The notes beneath the pieces are model-generated. The model was not told the origin of the DNA and searched no databases. It was given only the letters and a program-made list of their open reading frames with translations. Shown in pieces: positions 1-8,983 of a stretch of 64,000 bases of DNA. A program made the position numbers and the translations under genes. Numbering within the stretch: position 1 is the stretch's first letter; every line of letters begins with the position of its first letter. Source of the DNA: Streptomyces wuyuanensis (GTDB lineage: Bacteria; Actinomycetota; Actinomycetes; Streptomycetales; Streptomycetaceae); contig NZ_FNHI01000007.1 of NCBI RefSeq assembly GCF_900103455.1, forward strand, positions 124,001-188,000, in the 5' to 3' direction.

Positions 1-78
1 TGAGCGCGCCGCGGCCGGGCACGGAGGGGCGCGCGCCCGGTGGACCGGAGCGCGCGCTCACAACAGTGGCCCGGATCC

Positions 79-615
79 TCAGGCGGATATGCCGTCGATC
101 CGGGCCATCGCGTCGTCCGCGCCGTACGGCTGCAGGTATGGCAGCCAGCGCGGGTCCCTATGCCCGGTGCCGATGATGCGCCAGGCGAGTCCGCTCGGCG
201 GGGCGGGTTGGTGCCGCAGCCGCCAGCCCAGCTCGCGCAGGTGCCGGTCGGCCTTGACGTGGTTGCAGCGGCGGCACGCCGCCACCACGTTGTCCCAGAC
301 GTGCTGGCCGCCGCGACTGCGCGGAACGACGTGGTCGACGCTGGTTGCGACGCCACCGCAGTACATGCAGCGGCCCCCGTCGCGGGCGAACAGCGCGCGG
401 CGGGTCAGAGGAACGGGCCCCCGGTAGGGGACCCGGACGAAACGCTTGAGCCGGACCACGCTGGGCGCGGGGATCACCCGGGTCGCGCTGTGCATGAAGG
501 CGCCGGACTCCTCGAGGCAGATGGCCTTGTTCTCGAGGACGAGGACGAGCGCGCGGCGGAGCGGTACGACGCCGAGCGGCTCGTACGACGCGTTGAGGAT
601 CAGGACATGCGGCAC
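79..615 (-). CDS. HNH endonuclease family protein
   Basis: A 178-residue protein with a C-terminal HNH (beta-beta-alpha metal) nuclease fold. The zinc knuckles are C83-x2-C86 and C114-x2-C117; the catalytic core is D94-H95 followed by the PRSRGG segment and N109. Residues 1-75 form the short beta-rich N-terminal domain found in the large actinobacterial subfamily of stand-alone HNH proteins (start MPHVLILNAS, with YEPLG and RALVLVL motifs). No methylase or toxin partner is adjacent, so there is no evidence for restriction; the physiological target of this family is not established. ATG start at 615 is preceded by an AAGGAGG-type ribosome site. Family assignment is firm, cellular role unknown. 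Confidence 0.9.
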   Translation of the reverse strand: MPHVLILNASYEPLGVVPLRRALVLVLENKAICLEESGAFMHSATRVIPAPSVVRLKRFVRVPYRGPVPLTRRALFARDGGRCMYCGGVATSVDHVVPRSRGGQHVWDNVVAACRRCNHVKADRHLRELGWRLRHQPAPPSGLAWRIIGTGHRDPRWLPYLQPYGADDAMARIDGISA

Positions 616-861
616 GGATGGCCTCCTTGTACGCCGGCGGCGCGTGGCTCGCGCCGGGACGATCTGTACTCAGTCTCTCCTCATGCCTGGTCGAAGCGCC
701 ACTACGTACCCGTAACGGGCCGGAGGGATTTTGTGTGCGCTCGACCACACCGGAAGGATCCCCGGGTGAGGCTCGTCTCTCCCCTGTGGAGAACTCCGGA
801 GGCATGGCGTATGCCCCGTTAGTGTGGATGGTCCGCCGACCGCACACACGGAGGTTCCGCA

Positions 862-1914
862 GTGTTCCTGGCCGCCGATCCGTCCGCGCCGCCCGTCAGT
901 TTCGACGACGCCGCCGAGCGGGCCAACGAAGCCGCCGGATGGGTGGAGCAGAACTGGTCCACCTGGTTGAACGTGGGCCTGCGGATCCTGCTCATCCTGG
1001 TGATCGCGATCATGCTGCGCATAGCGGTCCGCCGGGCGCTCACCAAGCTCATCGAACGGATGAACCGCAGTGCCCAGGCCGTGGAGGGCACGGCCCTCGG
1101 CGGTCTGCTGGTCAACGCCGAGCGGCGCAGACAGCGCTCCGAGGCGATCGGTTCGGTGCTGAGGTCGGTCGCGTCGTTCGTGATCCTGGGCACGGCCGGA
1201 CTGATGATCCTCGGCGCCCTCAACATCAATCTGGCTCCGCTCCTCGCCTCCGCGGGCGTCGCGGGCGTGGCCCTCGGCTTCGGCGCGCGGAACCTGGTCA
1301 CCGACTTCCTCTCGGGTGTCTTCATGATCCTGGAGGACCAGTACGGCGTCGGCGACTCGATCGACGCGGGCGTCGCCTCCGGCGAGGTGATCGAGGTCGG
1401 CCTGCGCGTGACGAAGCTGCGCGGCGACAACGGCGAGATCTGGTACGTCCGCAACGGCGAGGTCAAGCGGATCGGCAACCTGAGCCAGGGCTGGTCGACC
1501 GCCTCCGTGGAGGTGAACGTGCGGCCCTCCGAGGACCTGGGCCGGGTGCGCGAGCTCATCGAGGAGGCCGCGACGGCGATGTCCAAGGAAGAGCCGTGGA
1601 ACGAGCGGCTGTGGGGTCCGGTCGAGGTCCTGGGCCTGAGCGAGGTCCTGATCGACCGGATGACGGTCTCCGTCGCCGCGAAGACGATGCCTGGCAAGGC
1701 GCTGAGCGTGGAGCGCGAGCTGCGCTGGCGCATCAAGCGCACCTTCGACGAGGCGGGTGTCCGGATCGTCGGCGGGCTGCCGCAGCAGGCCGACGGGGAG
1801 GCCGCGAACGACCCGACCGCCGGCGTGGCGGCCCCGTCCGCGTACGCCTCCGCCACGTCGCCGCAGTCGGTGGCGGCGTCCCCGATCTCCCCTCCGGCAC
1901 CTCTGTCGAAGTAG
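862..1914 (+). CDS. MscS-family mechanosensitive ion channel
   Basis: A 350-residue small-conductance mechanosensitive channel homologue. Hydrophobic segments lie near residues 36-58 and 97-120, followed by the pore-lining helix with the glycine/alanine-rich LASAGVAGVALGFGARN stretch near 125-145, which is the MscS TM3 signature. The soluble beta domain follows (LEDQYGVGDSID, VIEVGLRVTKLR), then an alpha/beta domain and a low-complexity Ala/Pro/Ser tail from about 310. Expected role: membrane channel that opens under hypo-osmotic tension. GTG start at 862 has GGAGG eleven bases upstream. A strong terminator follows at 1950, so this gene is probably monocistronic. Confidence 0.9.
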   Translation: MFLAADPSAPPVSFDDAAERANEAAGWVEQNWSTWLNVGLRILLILVIAIMLRIAVRRALTKLIERMNRSAQAVEGTALGGLLVNAERRRQRSEAIGSVLRSVASFVILGTAGLMILGALNINLAPLLASAGVAGVALGFGARNLVTDFLSGVFMILEDQYGVGDSIDAGVASGEVIEVGLRVTKLRGDNGEIWYVRNGEVKRIGNLSQGWSTASVEVNVRPSEDLGRVRELIEEAATAMSKEEPWNERLWGPVEVLGLSEVLIDRMTVSVAAKTMPGKALSVERELRWRIKRTFDEAGVRIVGGLPQQADGEAANDPTAGVAAPSAYASATSPQSVAASPISPPAPLSK

Positions 1915-1949
1915 TTGCCGCGGCCGGAGCGGCTGTTCCGGCACCGAGA

Positions 1950-1983
1950 GGGCGTCCCCGCCGCAGGGCGGGGGCGCCCTTTC
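1950..1983 (+). terminator. Rho-independent terminator after the MscS gene
   Basis: Arms 1950-1962 and 1967-1979 form a 13-bp stem with one G:T pair and a 4-base loop, followed by TTTC. It starts 35 bases after the MscS stop codon. Confidence 0.8.
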
Positions 1984-2053
1984 GCATGCCGCGTCCGCCG
2001 GGCGGCCGCCGGGTATTGACGAGCCCATGACGGCGACCTAGGTTCTCATCAGA

Positions 2054-2068
2054 TAGGAAAGTTTCCTA
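2054..2068. promoter_or_regulatory. Palindromic operator of the ROK repressor (CsnR-type box)
   Basis: TAGGAAAGTTTCCTA is a perfect palindrome around one central base, AT-rich against the GC-rich background, 34 bases upstream of the ROK regulator start. It fits the AGGAAA-S-TTTCCT palindrome that I recall as the operator of Streptomyces CsnR. Inference: the repressor autoregulates and controls the downstream transporter operon from here. Confidence 0.75.
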
Positions 2069-2102
2069 ACAGCGCAGTGCGCGAAGGGCGAGGTGCGTCG
2101 TC

Positions 2103-3305
2103 GTGGCAGGTACCACCCCCGGGACCCCCCGTGTGCTCCGTGCCATGAACGACCGTGCGGCGCTCGATCTGCTGCTGGAACACGGACCGCTCTCCCGTAC
2201 CCGCATCGGCAAGCTGACCGGACTGTCCAAGCCCACCGCATCCCAGTTGCTGGCCCGTCTGGAGGCCGCGGGGCTGGTCGTCGCCACCGGCACCACCGAG
2301 GGCAGACCGGGGCCGAACGCCCAGCTGTACTCGATCAACGCCCGTACCGCGTTCGCCGCCGGACTCGACGTGACCCCCAAGCGCATCCGCGCGGCCGTCG
2401 CCGACATCACCGGCGCGACCGTCGGGGAGCACGTCACCGAGACTCACGGGCGGCGGTCGGCGAGCGTCGCACGGCAGGTCGGCGAGGCGCTGGACGGCGC
2501 GGTGAAGGCCGCCGGGATCACCCGGGCCGACGTGCACCGCCTCGTCGTCGGCACCCCGGGCGCCTTCGACCCCTCCACGGGGCGGCTGCGGTACGCCTCC
2601 CATCTGCCCGGCTGGCACTCCCCCACGCTGCTCGAAGAACTGGCCGCGGCACTGCCCATGGCGGTCGAGTACGAAAACGACGTCAACCTGGTCGCCGTGG
2701 CCGAGCAGCGGCTCGGCGCCGCCCGCGGCCATGACGACTTCGTGCTGCTGTGGAACGAGGAGGGGCTCGGCGCCGCCCTCGTCATCGGCGGCCGGCTGCA
2801 CCGCGGCTTCACCGGCGGCGCTGGCGAGATCGGCTTCCTGCCGGTCCCGGGCACCCCGCTCGTACGGCAGGTCGCCAAGGCGGGGAGCGGCGGCTTCCAG
2901 GAGCTGGCCGGTGCCCAGACCGTGCCCAGGCTGGCCCGCGAACTCGGCATCGCCGGCGTCCCGCAGGGCCCCCATCACGAGGTGGCGGCCGACCTGCTGG
3001 CGCGGGCCGCCGAGGCGGAGCAGGGGCCGTACCGCACCCTTCTGGACACCTTCGCGACCGCGCTGGCCACGGGCCTGGCGTCGATGACCGCAGTCCTCGA
3101 CCCCGGACTCGTCGTCCTCTCCGGGCCGCTCATCGCGGCCGGCGGCGAACCGCTGCGCGAGCGGGTCCAGTCGGAGCTGGCCGAGCTGGCCCCCTCCCGG
3201 CCGCGGCTCGTCATCGGCGACGTACAGGAACGCCCCGTGCTGCGAGGGGCCCTGGAAAGTGCCCTGGCCGCCACCCGCGACGAGGTCTTCGACACCTCCC
3301 GCTGA
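2103..3305 (+). CDS. csnR: ROK-family transcriptional repressor (CsnR-like)
   Basis: A 400-residue ROK (repressor/ORF/kinase) regulator. A winged helix-turn-helix occupies about residues 15-75 (LLEHGPLSRTRIGKLTGLSK), followed by the ROK actin-like fold (FAAGLDVTPKRIRAAVADITG; VVGTPGAFDPS; EYENDVNL). The cysteine-rich zinc motif of classical ROK proteins (CxCGxxGCxE, expected after GEIGFLPVPG) is absent, so it is a regulator rather than a kinase and may not bind zinc. GTG start. It heads a six-gene sugar operon and has a palindromic operator immediately upstream. Gene order (ROK, SBP, two permeases, GH4, BadF kinase) matches the Streptomyces csnR-K cluster, where CsnR represses chitosan-oligosaccharide uptake; the name rests on that synteny and the operator. 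Confidence 0.8.
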   Translation: MAGTTPGTPRVLRAMNDRAALDLLLEHGPLSRTRIGKLTGLSKPTASQLLARLEAAGLVVATGTTEGRPGPNAQLYSINARTAFAAGLDVTPKRIRAAVADITGATVGEHVTETHGRRSASVARQVGEALDGAVKAAGITRADVHRLVVGTPGAFDPSTGRLRYASHLPGWHSPTLLEELAAALPMAVEYENDVNLVAVAEQRLGAARGHDDFVLLWNEEGLGAALVIGGRLHRGFTGGAGEIGFLPVPGTPLVRQVAKAGSGGFQELAGAQTVPRLARELGIAGVPQGPHHEVAADLLARAAEAEQGPYRTLLDTFATALATGLASMTAVLDPGLVVLSGPLIAAGGEPLRERVQSELAELAPSRPRLVIGDVQERPVLRGALESALAATRDEVFDTSR

Positions 3306-3340
3306 ACCGGGAACCCCGGCACGGACCCGGGTCCCGATCC

Positions 3341-3382
3341 CCGATCCCCGCAACCCGATCCCCGCAACCCGATCCCCGCATC
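3341..3382 (+). repeat. Three tandem copies of a 14-bp repeat
   Basis: Unit CCGATCCCCGCAAC occurs at 3341-3354 and 3355-3368, and with one change at 3369-3382, preceded by a half unit at 3334. It lies in the gap between the repressor and the solute-binding protein gene. Confidence 0.85.
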
Positions 3383-3437
3383 CCGCACTCCGCGCATCCC
3401 CCGACCCGTCCGCCCCCGCCCCCAGGGAGACACCGTC

Positions 3438-4775
3438 ATGCACGGAAGACGCCGCTCCACAGCCGTCGCGCTGGCCGCGACCGCCGCGATGGCCCTGCTC
3501 GCCACCGCCTGCACGGGTTCCCACGACACCGGCGCGACCGACGACCCGAAGGCACGCACCACGCTCACCTTCTGGCACGGGTGGAGCGCGCCCGGTGAGG
3601 TCGCGGCGATCCAGGACAACATCGCGGCCTTCGAGAAGAAGCACCCCAACATCACGGTCAAGGTCGTCAAGGGCATCACCGACGACAAGCTCAACCAGGC
3701 CCTGCGGGCGGGCGGTTCCAACGCCCCCGACGTGGTCTCGTCCTTCACCACCGACAACGTCGGCCGCTTCTGCTCCACCAGCGCGCTGGCCGACCTCCGT
3801 CCGTTCCTGGACGAGGCCGGGATCGACCCGGCGAAGACCTTCCTGCCCCAGATGGCCAAGTACACCGAGCACGAAGGGAAGCGCTGCACGGTCCCGCTGC
3901 TCGGTGACGCGTACGGCCTGTACTACAACAAGAAGGCGTTCGCCGAGGCCGGCATCACCGCCCCGCCCAAGACGCTGTCCGAGTTCGACGAGGCCGCGGC
4001 GAAGCTCACCAAGGCCAAGGGCGACGGCTACGAGCAGCTCGGCTTCATGCCGAACTTCCAGGCCTACGAGACCACGTTCGAGCACTACGCGGCGCAGTTC
4101 GGCGTCCGGTACCTCGACGAAGGGGGCAAGTCCGCCCTCGCCTCCGACCCCCGGGTCAAGGCCCTGCTCACCTGGCAGAAGGGACTGGTCGACAAGCTCG
4201 GCGGCTACCGGAAGCTGGAGAGGTTCCGCAGCTCGCTCGGCGACGAGTGGGGCCCCAAGCACCCGTTCCACACCGGCCAGGTCGCCATGCAGCTCGACGG
4301 CGAGTGGCGGGGCAAGATGGCGAAGGACGCGCAGCTGCCCTTCGAGATAGGCGCGGCGCCCTTCCCGGTCCCCGACGACCAGGCCGCCGACTACGGCAAG
4401 GGCTACCTGTCCGGGACGATCCTCGGCATCGCCGGCACCAGCGAGAAGAAGAACGCCGCCTGGGAGCTGGTGCGGTACCTGTCGACGGACACCGACGCCG
4501 TCGTCTCCTTCGCCAACGCGATCCACAACGTCCCCTCAACCCTGGCCGCGCTCGAGTCGCCGAGGCTGAGCGACGACCCCGTCTACCGAACCTTCGTCGG
4601 CATCGCCCAGCACCCGAAGAGCTCGCACGCCCCGTCCTCGGTGAACGGCGGCGCCTTCCTGCTCACCGCGCAGGACTTCGGCGTCCGGTACGAGGCCGGA
4701 CGCGAGAAGGACCTCGACGCGGGTTTGCGGCGGACGGACGCGCAGGTCGACAAGGACAACGAGCAGGCGCGCTGA
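3438..4775 (+). CDS. csnE: Extracellular sugar-binding lipoprotein, ABC importer (CsnE-like)
   Basis: A 445-residue family 1 solute-binding protein. The N-terminus is a lipoprotein signal: HGRRR, a hydrophobic core and the LLATAC box with Cys25 as the lipidation site. The mature part shows carbohydrate-binding cluster motifs such as TLTFWHGWSAPGE and VAMQLDGEWRG. It would capture oligosaccharide at the cell surface and deliver it to the two permeases encoded next. ATG start at 3438 with AGGGAGA upstream. Its TGA overlaps the ATG of the next gene, so the genes are translationally coupled. No ATP-binding subunit is in the cluster; in streptomycetes many such importers use the shared ATPase MsiK, which is the likely case here (inference). 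Confidence 0.85.
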   Translation: MHGRRRSTAVALAATAAMALLATACTGSHDTGATDDPKARTTLTFWHGWSAPGEVAAIQDNIAAFEKKHPNITVKVVKGITDDKLNQALRAGGSNAPDVVSSFTTDNVGRFCSTSALADLRPFLDEAGIDPAKTFLPQMAKYTEHEGKRCTVPLLGDAYGLYYNKKAFAEAGITAPPKTLSEFDEAAAKLTKAKGDGYEQLGFMPNFQAYETTFEHYAAQFGVRYLDEGGKSALASDPRVKALLTWQKGLVDKLGGYRKLERFRSSLGDEWGPKHPFHTGQVAMQLDGEWRGKMAKDAQLPFEIGAAPFPVPDDQAADYGKGYLSGTILGIAGTSEKKNAAWELVRYLSTDTDAVVSFANAIHNVPSTLAALESPRLSDDPVYRTFVGIAQHPKSSHAPSSVNGGAFLLTAQDFGVRYEAGREKDLDAGLRRTDAQVDKDNEQAR

Positions 4776-5758
4776 TGACCACGGCACACTCCGCCGCGGC
4801 GCGGCCGCGGGCGGGACGGGGGGACCCGGCTCTGCGGGCCAAGCACGTCCGGCAGCGGCTGCGCACGGCCGCGTTCCTCTCGCCCTGGCTGATCGGGTTC
4901 GGCGTCTTCTTCGCCTACCCCCTGGTCTCCACCGTCTACTTCTCCTTCATGAAGTACGACGGGTTCACCGCGCCCACCTGGGTGGGCCTGAAGAACTGGT
5001 CGTACGTCCTCGGCGATTATCCGTTCTTCTGGCCCGCCCTGGGCAACACGCTCTGGCTGATCGCCGTGATGGTGTCGCTGCGGGTCGTCTTCGGCCTCGG
5101 CATCGGGCTGCTGGTCACGCGGCTCAGGACGGGCGGCGGGCTGTTCCGGACGCTGTTCTACCTGCCGTACCTGGCCCCGCCGGTCGCCGCGACCATGTCG
5201 TTCGTCTTCCTGCTCAACCCGGGGACGGGGCCGGCGAACACGGTGCTCGCGGCGCTGGGCCTGCCGGAGCCCGGCTGGTTCAACGACCCGTCGTGGTCGA
5301 AGCCCTCACTGACGATCCTCGCCCTGTGGTGCGTGGGGGATCTCATGGTGATCTTCATGGCGGCACTGCTCGACGTGCCGAAGGAGCAGTACGAGGCGGC
5401 CGAGCTGGACGGGGCCGGCCCCTGGCAGCGGTTCCGCTACGTCACGCTGCCGAACATCTCACCCATCGTCCTGTTCGCCGTCGTCACCGGGATCATCGCG
5501 ACCATGCAGTACTACACGGAGCCCATCGTGGCGGCGAAGGTCGCCAGCGGCGTGATCGGCGGCTCCGGACAGCAGTTCGAGCCCGGTTATCCGGACCGGT
5601 CGACGCTGACCGTTCCCCAGATCGTCTACAACCTGGGCTTCCAGCGTTTCGACACGGGCGCCGCGTGTGTCGTCGCGCTGGTGCTGTTCGCGCTGGCCAT
5701 GGTGTTCACGGCGTTCCTGATGAGGCGGCGCTCCGGCTTCCTCTCGGCGGAGGACTGA
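4775..5758 (+). CDS. csnF: Sugar ABC transporter permease (CsnF-like)
   Basis: A 327-residue inner-membrane permease of the MalF/binding-protein-dependent family. Six hydrophobic helices are visible, starting with AAFLSPWLIGFGVFFAYPL. The EAA loop that contacts the ATPase reads EQYEAAELDGAGPWQRFRYVTLP near residue 205-227. The start at 4775 overlaps the stop of the binding-protein gene (ATGA). It pairs with the next gene to form the heterodimeric channel of the importer. Confidence 0.87.
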   Translation: MTTAHSAAARPRAGRGDPALRAKHVRQRLRTAAFLSPWLIGFGVFFAYPLVSTVYFSFMKYDGFTAPTWVGLKNWSYVLGDYPFFWPALGNTLWLIAVMVSLRVVFGLGIGLLVTRLRTGGGLFRTLFYLPYLAPPVAATMSFVFLLNPGTGPANTVLAALGLPEPGWFNDPSWSKPSLTILALWCVGDLMVIFMAALLDVPKEQYEAAELDGAGPWQRFRYVTLPNISPIVLFAVVTGIIATMQYYTEPIVAAKVASGVIGGSGQQFEPGYPDRSTLTVPQIVYNLGFQRFDTGAACVVALVLFALAMVFTAFLMRRRSGFLSAED

Positions 5759-5761
5759 TCG

Positions 5762-6667
5762 ATGACCACGACCCTCACCCCCGCGCCGTCCGCCGTCCGC
5801 ACGGCGCGGGGCGGCGGTTCCGCCGCACGGCGCGGCGCGCGCCGCAGGGCCGCCCTGGAGTGGATCGCGGTCCACTCCCTGGCCGTCGCCGCCGCCCTCT
5901 TCTTCCTGCTGCCGTTCGTGTTCGTGTTCCTGACGGCGGTGATGACCGACGACCAGGCGCTCACCCGCGAACTGTGGCCGCACACCTGGGAGTGGGGCAA
6001 CTTCGCCACGGTGTGGAACACCCCGGGATTCCTCACCTGGTGGCGCAACACCCTGCTGTACGCAGGCCTCGGCACAGTCCTCGCGGTCGCCTCGAGCATC
6101 CCGGTCGCCTACGCGCTGGCGAAGTTCCGCTTCCGCGGCCGGGGTCTGGCGATGATGCTCGTCATCGCCACGATGATGCTGCCGCCGCAGGTGGTCGTCG
6201 TCCCCATGTACCTGTTCTGGGCCAAGCAGCTGGATCTCGCGGGCACCCTGTGGCCGCTGATCGTCCCTTTCGCGTTCGGCAACGCGTTCACGATCTTCCT
6301 CCTGCGGCAGTTCATGCTGACGATCCCCAAGGAGTACACCGAGGCGGCCAAAATCGACGGCTGCGGCGAGTTCCGAACGATGGTGCGGATCGTGCTGCCG
6401 ATGGCGAGGCCGGCGATCGCCGCCGTGGCGCTGTTCCACTTCTTCTACTGCTGGAACGACTACTTCGGTCCGCAGATCTACGCCTCGGAGAACCCCGCCG
6501 CCTGGACGCTCTCCTACGGCCTGGAGTCCTTCAAGGGCGCGCACCAGACGGACTGGAACCTGACGATGGCGGCGACCGTGATGATCATGGCGCCGGTGAT
6601 CGTCGTGTTCTTCCTCGCACAGAAGGCCTTCGTCGAGGGCGTCACGCTGACCGGAGTGAAGGGCTGA
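5762..6667 (+). CDS. csnG: Sugar ABC transporter permease (CsnG-like)
   Basis: A 301-residue MalG-type permease, the second channel subunit. After an Arg-rich cytoplasmic N-terminus, six membrane helices are visible (first AVAAALFFLLPFVFVFLTAV). The EAA motif is EYTEAAKIDGCGEFRTMVRIVLP around residues 192-214. It starts three bases after the previous stop and is followed within seven bases by the glycosidase gene, so it belongs to the same transcript. Confidence 0.87.
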   Translation: MTTTLTPAPSAVRTARGGGSAARRGARRRAALEWIAVHSLAVAAALFFLLPFVFVFLTAVMTDDQALTRELWPHTWEWGNFATVWNTPGFLTWWRNTLLYAGLGTVLAVASSIPVAYALAKFRFRGRGLAMMLVIATMMLPPQVVVVPMYLFWAKQLDLAGTLWPLIVPFAFGNAFTIFLLRQFMLTIPKEYTEAAKIDGCGEFRTMVRIVLPMARPAIAAVALFHFFYCWNDYFGPQIYASENPAAWTLSYGLESFKGAHQTDWNLTMAATVMIMAPVIVVFFLAQKAFVEGVTLTGVKG

Positions 6668-6674
6668 GACACAC

Positions 6675-7982
6675 ATGCTGCAATCCACCGGGGGACACCC
6701 CCCGAACCCCCGGCAGACGAAGATCGCGGTCGTGGGCGGGGGGTCCACCTACACGCCAGAACTGATCGACGGATTCGCCCGGTTGAGGGACGCTCTGCCG
6801 ATCGGCGAGCTGGTGCTGATCGACCCCGACGCCGGCCGGCTGGACCTGGTCGGCGGGCTCGCCCGGCGGATCTTCGCCCGGCAGGGCCACCCCGGGACCA
6901 TCACGACCACCTCCGACCTGGACGCGGGTGCGGCGGGTGCCGACGCCGTGCTGCTGCAGTTGCGCGTCGGCGGCCAGGCCGCGCGCGAGAAGGACGAGAC
7001 CTGGCCGCTGGAGTGCGGCTGCGTCGGGCAGGAGACGACCGGGGCGGGCGGTCTGGCGAAGGCGCTGCGCACCGTGCCGGTGGTGCTGGACATCGCCGAA
7101 CGGGTGCGCCGGAACGCCCCGGACGCCTGGATCGTCGACTTCACCAACCCGGTGGGCATCGTGACCCGTGCGCTGCTCCAGGCCGGCCACCGCGCGGTCG
7201 GACTGTGCAACGTCGCGATCGGACTGCAGCGGAAGTTCGCCGCGCTGCTGGAGGTCGCCCCGGGCGACGTCCACCTGGACCACGTGGGCCTCAACCACCT
7301 GACCTGGGAGACCGGCGTCCGGCTCGGCGGCCCGGAGGGCGAGAACGTCCTGCCGCGGCTGCTCGCCGAGCACGGCGACGCCATCGCCGGGGACCTGCGG
7401 CTCCCGCGGCAGATCCTGGACCGCCTCGGCGTCGTCCCGTCGTACTACCTGCGCTACTTCTACGCGCACGACGCGGTCGTCGGGGAGATGAGGACCAAAC
7501 CGTCCCGGGCTGCTGAGGTCGCGGCGATGGAGAAGCGGCTCCTGGAGATGTACGGCGACCCGTCGCTGGACGAGAAGCCCGCACTCCTCGCCCAGCGGGG
7601 CGGCGCCTTCTACTCGGAGGCCGCCGTCGACCTCGTCGCGTCGCTCCTCGGGGGAACGGGCAGTCCCTACCAGGTGGTCAACACGTACAACAACGGCACG
7701 CTGCCGTTCCTCCCCGACGACGCCGTCGTCGAGGTGCAGGCCGCCGTCGGCACCAAGGGCGCCGCACCGCTGCCGCTGCCCGACCTCGACCCGCTGTACG
7801 GCGGGCTGATCGCGAACGTCACGGCCTACGAGGAACTGGCGCTGGAGGCGGCGCTGCGCGGCGGCCGCGACCGCGTCTTCAAGGCGCTGCTGGCCCACCC
7901 CCTGATCGGCCAGTTCGAGCACGCCGAAGCGCTCACGGAGCGGCTGGTGGCACACAACCGGGAGCACTTTCCGTGGGCGTGA
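6675..7982 (+). CDS. csnH: GH4-family glycosidase, NAD-dependent (CsnH-like)
   Basis: A 435-residue glycoside hydrolase family 4 enzyme, the family of 6-phospho-alpha/beta-glucosidases and related enzymes that use NAD+ and a divalent metal in a redox-assisted mechanism. The nucleotide-binding segment is KIAVVGGGSTYTPEL (residues 16-30). The metal-binding Cys is C178 in GLCNVAIG and the metal-binding His is H208 in LNHLTW; VDFTNPVGIV (155-164) is also characteristic. It would cleave imported beta-linked amino-sugar oligomers in the cytoplasm. The exact substrate cannot be read from the sequence; the csn assignment rests on gene order. Its last four bases overlap the start region of the kinase gene. 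Confidence 0.82.
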   Translation: MLQSTGGHPPNPRQTKIAVVGGGSTYTPELIDGFARLRDALPIGELVLIDPDAGRLDLVGGLARRIFARQGHPGTITTTSDLDAGAAGADAVLLQLRVGGQAAREKDETWPLECGCVGQETTGAGGLAKALRTVPVVLDIAERVRRNAPDAWIVDFTNPVGIVTRALLQAGHRAVGLCNVAIGLQRKFAALLEVAPGDVHLDHVGLNHLTWETGVRLGGPEGENVLPRLLAEHGDAIAGDLRLPRQILDRLGVVPSYYLRYFYAHDAVVGEMRTKPSRAAEVAAMEKRLLEMYGDPSLDEKPALLAQRGGAFYSEAAVDLVASLLGGTGSPYQVVNTYNNGTLPFLPDDAVVEVQAAVGTKGAAPLPLPDLDPLYGGLIANVTAYEELALEAALRGGRDRVFKALLAHPLIGQFEHAEALTERLVAHNREHFPWA

Positions 7983-8983
7983 ACGTCCCGGCCGTGCACG
8001 GCTCCGCGGCGAGCGGCCCGGCGGCCGCGGTCCTCGCCGTCGACGCCGGCAACAGCAAGACGGACGTCGCGGTGGTCGGCGCCGACGGCTCGGTCCTGGG
8101 CACGGCGCGCGGCGGCGGCTTCCAGCCGCCGAGGGTCGGGGTCGCCGCCGCGCTGGACGGCCTGGACCGCACGGTGCGGCGGGCCCTCGGCGCCGCCGGA
8201 CTCCGGTCCGTCGCGCATGTCTCCGCCTGCCTGGCCAACGCCGATCTCCCGGTCGAGGAGGCGGAGCTGGCGGCGGCGGTACGGGCACGCGGCTGGGGCG
8301 CCACGAGCGAGGTCCGCAACGACACCTTCGCGATCCTGCGGGCCGGGGTCGACGAGCCCAGAGGCGTCGCCGTCGTCTGCGGCGCCGGCATCAACTGCGT
8401 GGGCATGGTGCCGGACGGCCGCACCGCGCGCTTCCCGGCGATCGGCAGGACCTCCGGGGACTGGGGAGGGGGCTCGGGGCTCGCGGAGGAGGCCCTGTGG
8501 TTCGCCGCGCGGGCCGAGGACGGGCGCGGTGAGCCGACCGAGCTCGCCCGGACGCTGCCGGCGCACTTCGGTCTGCCGTCGATGTACGCGCTCATCGAGG
8601 CGCTGCACCTGGGCCGTGTCGCCCCGGAACGCAGACACGAGCTCGCCCCGGTCCTGTTCTCGACGGCCGCCGCCGGCGACGCCGTGGCGGGCGCGCTCGT
8701 GGACCGGCTCGCGGAGGAGGTCGTCCTGATGACCACGGTGGCGCTGGGCCGGCTCGGGCTGCTCGACGAGGAGGCCCCCGTGGTGCTCGGCGGCAGCGTG
8801 CTGGCGGCGCGGCATCCCCGGCTCGACGGCGGGATCGAGGAGTTGCTCGCCGCCCGGGCGCCGAAGGCCGTCGTCTCCGTGGTGACCGCACCGCCCGTCC
8901 TGGGCGCGGCGCTGCTGGGCCTCGACCACCTCGGTGCGCCTGCCGCGGCACGGGCCGTGCTGCGGTCGCGGTACGGGGTGTAG
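7973..8983 (+). CDS. csnK: BadF/BadG-type ATPase sugar kinase (CsnK-like)
   Basis: A 336-residue protein of the ASKHA superfamily, BadF/BadG/BcrA/BcrD family, which includes eukaryotic-type N-acetylglucosamine kinase. Motifs: AVDAGNSKTDVAVV (phosphate 1), VVCGAGINCVG, and GRTSGDWGGGSGLAEEAL (a glycine-rich turn seen in GlcNAc kinases). Probable role: phosphorylation of the glucosamine-type monosaccharide released by the GH4 enzyme. GTG start at 7973 overlaps the end of the GH4 gene by ten bases; a second GTG at 7979 is also possible. Last gene of the operon; a 22-bp duplication spans its stop codon. Confidence 0.8.
   Translation: MGVNVPAVHGSAASGPAAAVLAVDAGNSKTDVAVVGADGSVLGTARGGGFQPPRVGVAAALDGLDRTVRRALGAAGLRSVAHVSACLANADLPVEEAELAAAVRARGWGATSEVRNDTFAILRAGVDEPRGVAVVCGAGINCVGMVPDGRTARFPAIGRTSGDWGGGSGLAEEALWFAARAEDGRGEPTELARTLPAHFGLPSMYALIEALHLGRVAPERRHELAPVLFSTAAAGDAVAGALVDRLAEEVVLMTTVALGRLGLLDEEAPVVLGGSVLAARHPRLDGGIEELLAARAPKAVVSVVTAPPVLGAALLGLDHLGAPAAARAVLRSRYGV

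Noticed and set aside
79..615. HNH protein as part of a restriction or toxin system
   Set aside because: No methyltransferase, immunity or partner gene is adjacent; this is a common stand-alone actinobacterial family.
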